Shown piece by piece: positions 21,032-23,274 of a DNA stretch of 23,274 bases. Position numbers and translations under genes: made by a program. Each line of letters starts with the position of its first letter. The first letter of the stretch is position 1. Origin of the DNA: an uncultured Cardiobacterium sp. (GTDB lineage: Bacteria; Pseudomonadota; Gammaproteobacteria; Cardiobacteriales; Cardiobacteriaceae); NCBI RefSeq assembly GCF_938028825.1, contig NZ_CALIZP010000042.1, positions 1 to 23,274 on the forward strand, read 5' to 3'. Under the pieces are notes generated by a model, which was not told the DNA's origin, ran no database searches, and was given only the letters and a program-made list of their open reading frames with translations.

Positions 21032-23240
21032 CACCCCGCGCTGGGCGCTGCCGTTACTCAGACCGGCACGTTACAAGGGCGCGCATGGCGGACGTGGCGG
21101 CGGTAAGTCGCACTTCTTCGCCGAGATGGTGGTGGAAGAGCACATCATGAACCCGCACAGCAAGACGGTGTGCATCCGCGAGATTCAGAAATCCTTGCGC
21201 CATAGCGTGAAGGCACTGATAGAAAGCAAGATTGAAGCGCTGGGCGTGTCGTCGCTGTTTGACGTGCAGCGTGACCTGATTCTCTCGAAACAGGGCAAAG
21301 GGCTGATTATCTTCCAGGGGATGCAAGACCACACCGCCGACAGTATCAAATCGCTGGAAGACTTCGACCGCGCTTGGATTGAGGAGGCGCAAAGCATATC
21401 GGCGCGCTCGCTCAGCCTGCTGCGTCCGACCATCCGCAAGGCAGGGAGTGAGATTTGGGCGTCGTGGAATCCCCGGTATGACACCGACCCGATAGACCGC
21501 CTGCTGCGCGCCGATCCGCCGGAGAACAGCATCGTGGTGCAGGTCAATTTGCATGACAACCCGTTTGCCAGTACCGAGACCTGGGAAGAGTATGCAGATG
21601 ACCGCGAGCGCGCCAAGCGCAAACAGGCAGCAGGCGACCGCAATGCCTGGGCGGATTTTGAACATATCTGGCACGGTGCCTACTCGGTACTGTCTGGGGC
21701 GCAAGTGCTGGCAGGCTGCTATGTGGTCGAGGTGTTCGAACCATCCCTGGATTGGGACGGCCCCTACTTCGGCGCTGACTGGGGCTTTGCCACCGACCCG
21801 ACGGTGCTTGTCAAGTGCTGGCTGTCCGGCAAGACCCTGTACATTGAGCACGAGGCCTACGGCGAGCAGGTGGAGACGGTGGACATGCCGCAATTCTTCG
21901 ATCACATCGAAGGTGCAAGGCAACACATCGTCCGCGCCGACAACGCCCGACCAGAGATGATTAGCCACATGCGCCGTCACGGATTCCCCGGCATCCGTGC
22001 CGCCGACAAATGGCCGGGCAGCGTGGAGGACGGCATCAGTTTTCTGCGCGGACTGGACGACATCATCATCCACCCGCGCTGCAAGTACACTGCCGAAGAG
22101 GCGCGGCTGTGGAGCTACAAGACCGACCGCCTGACCGGCGACCCGCTGCCGCAGTTAGCGCCGGGTTCGGACCATTGTTGGGATGCATGCATCGCCCACG
22201 GGGAAGAGGTAGCAACGCATCGCGGTAGCATTCCGATTGAGCAGGTGCGCGTCGGCGACTGGGTGGAAACACGACGCGGCCTGCGGCAGGTGCTAGCGGC
22301 GGGGTTGGTGCATGACGACAAACCGCTATTCCGCCTGACGACCACCGGAGGGAAAACATTATTGGCTACTGCCGACCATCGGGTGTTTGTGGCTGACAGG
22401 GGCTTTGTCCGCATGGACGCCATCACCCGTGGCGACCGTGTCCTGACTTGGGAGCCATCATGCAACGTATCGAACGCATCACCTATGGCGGCGTCACCTG
22501 GCGCCGCTACCCCGATTCCCCCGACCGCAGCATCCGCGAATATTTCCGCCGCGCACCGGACGGCAAGCGGGATGGGTATCTGCACCGGCAAATATGGATT
22601 GACCATGTTGGCGCGATTCCTGATGGCTGGCATATCCATCACAAAGACGGTAATTGCCAGAACAACAGCCTCGATAATCTCGAATGTCTGCCGCCTGCCG
22701 AACATTTTGCCAAGCATGAAGTGTGGGGCGGACGACGCGACGAATTTATCGCCCACCTCGAACGCATCCGCCCGCTCACCAAAGCATGGCATCGCTCGCC
22801 GGAAGGCATCGCCAAACATCGCGAGATTGGCGCACTGGCTTACCGCAATTTTCAGGGCAAGCCCAAGCGGTGTTTGCATTGCGGCAAGGAATTCATCACC
22901 CGCAAGACGGGGCACCAGGACCGCTATTGCTCAAACGCCTGCAAATCGGCCTACCGCCGCGTGTCCGGTGTTGACAACGAGACAAGGCAATGCGCCTGCT
23001 GTGGGCAGAACTTCACTATCAACAAATACAGCAAAGCCCGCTGTTGCAGCCGACATTGTGCTGTCCGTTTGCGCTACGGGAAAGAGCAGCAGGGTGTACG
23101 ACCTGATGGTGGCTGATGCCGAAGAATTTTTCGCCTCCGGTGTGCTGGTGCATAACTGCCGCTACGCCCTGGCCCCCATCATTCGCGGACGCGGCAGTGT
23201 GTCCGTGGTCGGCGGCGCTAGGCGCAAATTCAACCGATAA
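21015..23240 (+). CDS. Phage terminase large subunit with an intein
   Basis: The 741-residue precursor is the ATP-driven packaging motor. The N-extein (391 residues) starts MPIRINTPRWALPLLRPARY and has Walker A GGRGGGKS (about 23-30) and Walker B FDRAWIEEAQ. It also has the coupling segment ASWNPRYDTDPIDRLL and nuclease motifs FGADWGFATDPTVL and RADNARPEMI. After GSDHCWDA the frame enters an intein of 323 residues (22188-23156) and resumes with CRYALAPIIRGRG, giving a mature protein of 418 residues, normal for the family. The start at 21015 fits family N-termini; the longer frame from 20913 is the small-subunit shadow. The intein sits within the last nuclease motif, so an unspliced product should lack nuclease function. 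Confidence 0.9.
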   Translation: MPIRINTPRWALPLLRPARYKGAHGGRGGGKSHFFAEMVVEEHIMNPHSKTVCIREIQKSLRHSVKALIESKIEALGVSSLFDVQRDLILSKQGKGLIIFQGMQDHTADSIKSLEDFDRAWIEEAQSISARSLSLLRPTIRKAGSEIWASWNPRYDTDPIDRLLRADPPENSIVVQVNLHDNPFASTETWEEYADDRERAKRKQAAGDRNAWADFEHIWHGAYSVLSGAQVLAGCYVVEVFEPSLDWDGPYFGADWGFATDPTVLVKCWLSGKTLYIEHEAYGEQVETVDMPQFFDHIEGARQHIVRADNARPEMISHMRRHGFPGIRAADKWPGSVEDGISFLRGLDDIIIHPRCKYTAEEARLWSYKTDRLTGDPLPQLAPGSDHCWDACIAHGEEVATHRGSIPIEQVRVGDWVETRRGLRQVLAAGLVHDDKPLFRLTTTGGKTLLATADHRVFVADRGFVRMDAITRGDRVLTWEPSCNVSNASPMAASPGAATPIPPTAASANISAAHRTASGMGICTGKYGLTMLARFLMAGISITKTVIARTTASIISNVCRLPNILPSMKCGADDATNLSPTSNASARSPKHGIARRKASPNIARLAHWLTAIFRASPSGVCIAARNSSPARRGTRTAIAQTPANRPTAACPVLTTRQGNAPAVGRTSLSTNTAKPAVAADIVLSVCATGKSSRVYDLMVADAEEFFASGVLVHNCRYALAPIIRGRGSVSVVGGARRKFNR
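22450..22454 (+). promoter_or_regulatory. Shine-Dalgarno site of the nested HNH gene
   Basis: GGGAG sits 5 bases before the ATG at 22460, inside the intein codons for TWEP. It supports independent initiation of the nested gene rather than expression only through the intein frame. Confidence 0.65.
22460..23116 (+). CDS. HNH endonuclease nested out of frame inside the intein
   Basis: The 218-residue protein is in the -1 frame relative to the terminase/intein. Its N-terminal part (YGGVTWRRYPDSPDRSIREYF) leads into the HNH core YLHRQIWIDHVGAIPDGWHI (40-59), then HHKDGNCQNNSLDNLECLP (60-78), as in free-standing phage HNH homing enzymes. Two zinc-binding groups follow: Cys138, Cys141, Cys157, Cys161 (CLHC...YCSNAC) and Cys178, Cys181, Cys196, Cys200 (CACC...CSRHC). 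It ends within the codons of intein block F. ATG 22460 has a good Shine-Dalgarno site; a TTG at 22448 would add four residues. It probably nicks or cuts intein-free terminase alleles to spread the intein (inference). Confidence 0.85.
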   Translation: MQRIERITYGGVTWRRYPDSPDRSIREYFRRAPDGKRDGYLHRQIWIDHVGAIPDGWHIHHKDGNCQNNSLDNLECLPPAEHFAKHEVWGGRRDEFIAHLERIRPLTKAWHRSPEGIAKHREIGALAYRNFQGKPKRCLHCGKEFITRKTGHQDRYCSNACKSAYRRVSGVDNETRQCACCGQNFTINKYSKARCCSRHCAVRLRYGKEQQGVRPDGG

Positions 23241-23265
23241 CCCCGCGTCATGCGGGGATTTTTTT
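23241..23265 (+). terminator. Terminator after the terminase operon
   Basis: Stem CCCCGC/GCGGGG with a 5-nt loop is followed by seven T. It begins immediately after the terminase stop codon. Confidence 0.8.
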
Positions 23266-23274
23266 ACCCAAGGA

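Larger units (their letters stand above)
22188..23156 (+). other. Class 1 intein in terminase large subunit
   Basis: The first residue is Cys (22188). Block A is CIAHGEEVATHRGSIPIEQV, block B is TLLATADHRVFV (TxxH), and DAITRGDRVLTW closes the N-terminal splicing part (91 residues). Block F is RVYDLMVADAEEFFASG and block G is VLVHN, followed by Cys+1 of the C-extein. A His often found in block F is Glu here (DAEEF). Between them, about 210 codons (22461-23090) are stop-free but read as Ala/Ser/Thr/Arg-rich filler, because this stretch really encodes an HNH protein in another frame. Whether the filler permits splicing is not known. Confidence 0.88.
17822..23274 (+). mobile_element. Prophage segment next to tRNA-Arg (lysis and packaging genes)
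   Basis: From the tRNA to the window end the genes are phage-type: endolysin, spanin-like proteins, Rz1-like lipoprotein, XhlA-like protein, terminase small and large subunits. Integrase, repressor and replication genes are absent between tRNA and lysis genes, and the first gene is truncated. The left side is therefore deleted or rearranged. The right end lies outside the window, where portal and capsid genes would be expected. Confidence 0.85.

Noticed and set aside
22440..23095. Compensating sequencing errors putting HNH out of frame by accident
   Set aside because: Two indels at just the right places would be needed, and the HNH frame has its own well-placed GGGAG and ATG. It cannot be fully excluded without resequencing, so it is listed as the refuting test.

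Overview
This is a GC-rich (about 60% by eye) bacterial chromosome segment, most likely from a gammaproteobacterium of the Cardiobacteriaceae type. That assignment is a judgement from gene content and protein character, with low-to-moderate confidence. The left three quarters are ordinary chromosome. The right quarter, after a tRNA-Arg gene, is part of a prophage.

Layout. 1-670: interspersed repeats, including a complete 157-bp MITE-like element (18-bp terminal inverted repeats, 9-bp target duplication) inserted into the 3' end of a lipoprotein gene. 1728-3138 (minus): a YceI-like periplasmic protein and a short-chain dehydrogenase. 3233-4150 (plus): an EamA/DMT permease. 4239-6190 (minus): a DUF488 protein, a Sel1-repeat protein and a PepSY protein with a poly-Asp tail. 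6393-9405 (plus): a lone MacB/LolD-type ABC ATPase, thiM-thiE and a stand-alone Aer-like PAS protein. 9527-12354 (minus): a DUF4139 protein, an unrecognised exported protein whose signal-peptide DNA is nearly identical to its neighbour's, and a frameshifted remnant. 12629-14449 (plus): a PCu(A)C copper chaperone behind a consensus FNR site and a membrane-anchored beta-propeller protein. 14819-17289 (minus): an M48 metalloprotease and LemA. 17391-17821 (plus): rnpB and tRNA-Arg(CCT), probably one transcript.

The prophage part (17822-23274) begins with an endolysin gene that has lost its catalytic N-terminus at the tRNA side. Next come a spanin-like membrane/coiled-coil protein, an antisense AT-richer lipoprotein (a probable moron), small hypothetical genes between terminators, an Rz1-like lipoprotein, an XhlA-like protein, and the small and large terminase subunits.

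The most striking feature is in the large terminase. A 323-residue class 1 intein (22188-23156) interrupts the conserved nuclease motif at SDHCWDA/CRYAL. The middle of the intein carries a complete HNH endonuclease gene (22460-23116) in a different reading frame, with its own Shine-Dalgarno sequence and ATG. The terminase frame stays open across that whole gene, so the same DNA would encode both the intein linker and a free-standing homing-type endonuclease. This looks like an intermediate between a classical intein and the 'fractured gene' arrangement (split intein with an endonuclease gene between its halves).
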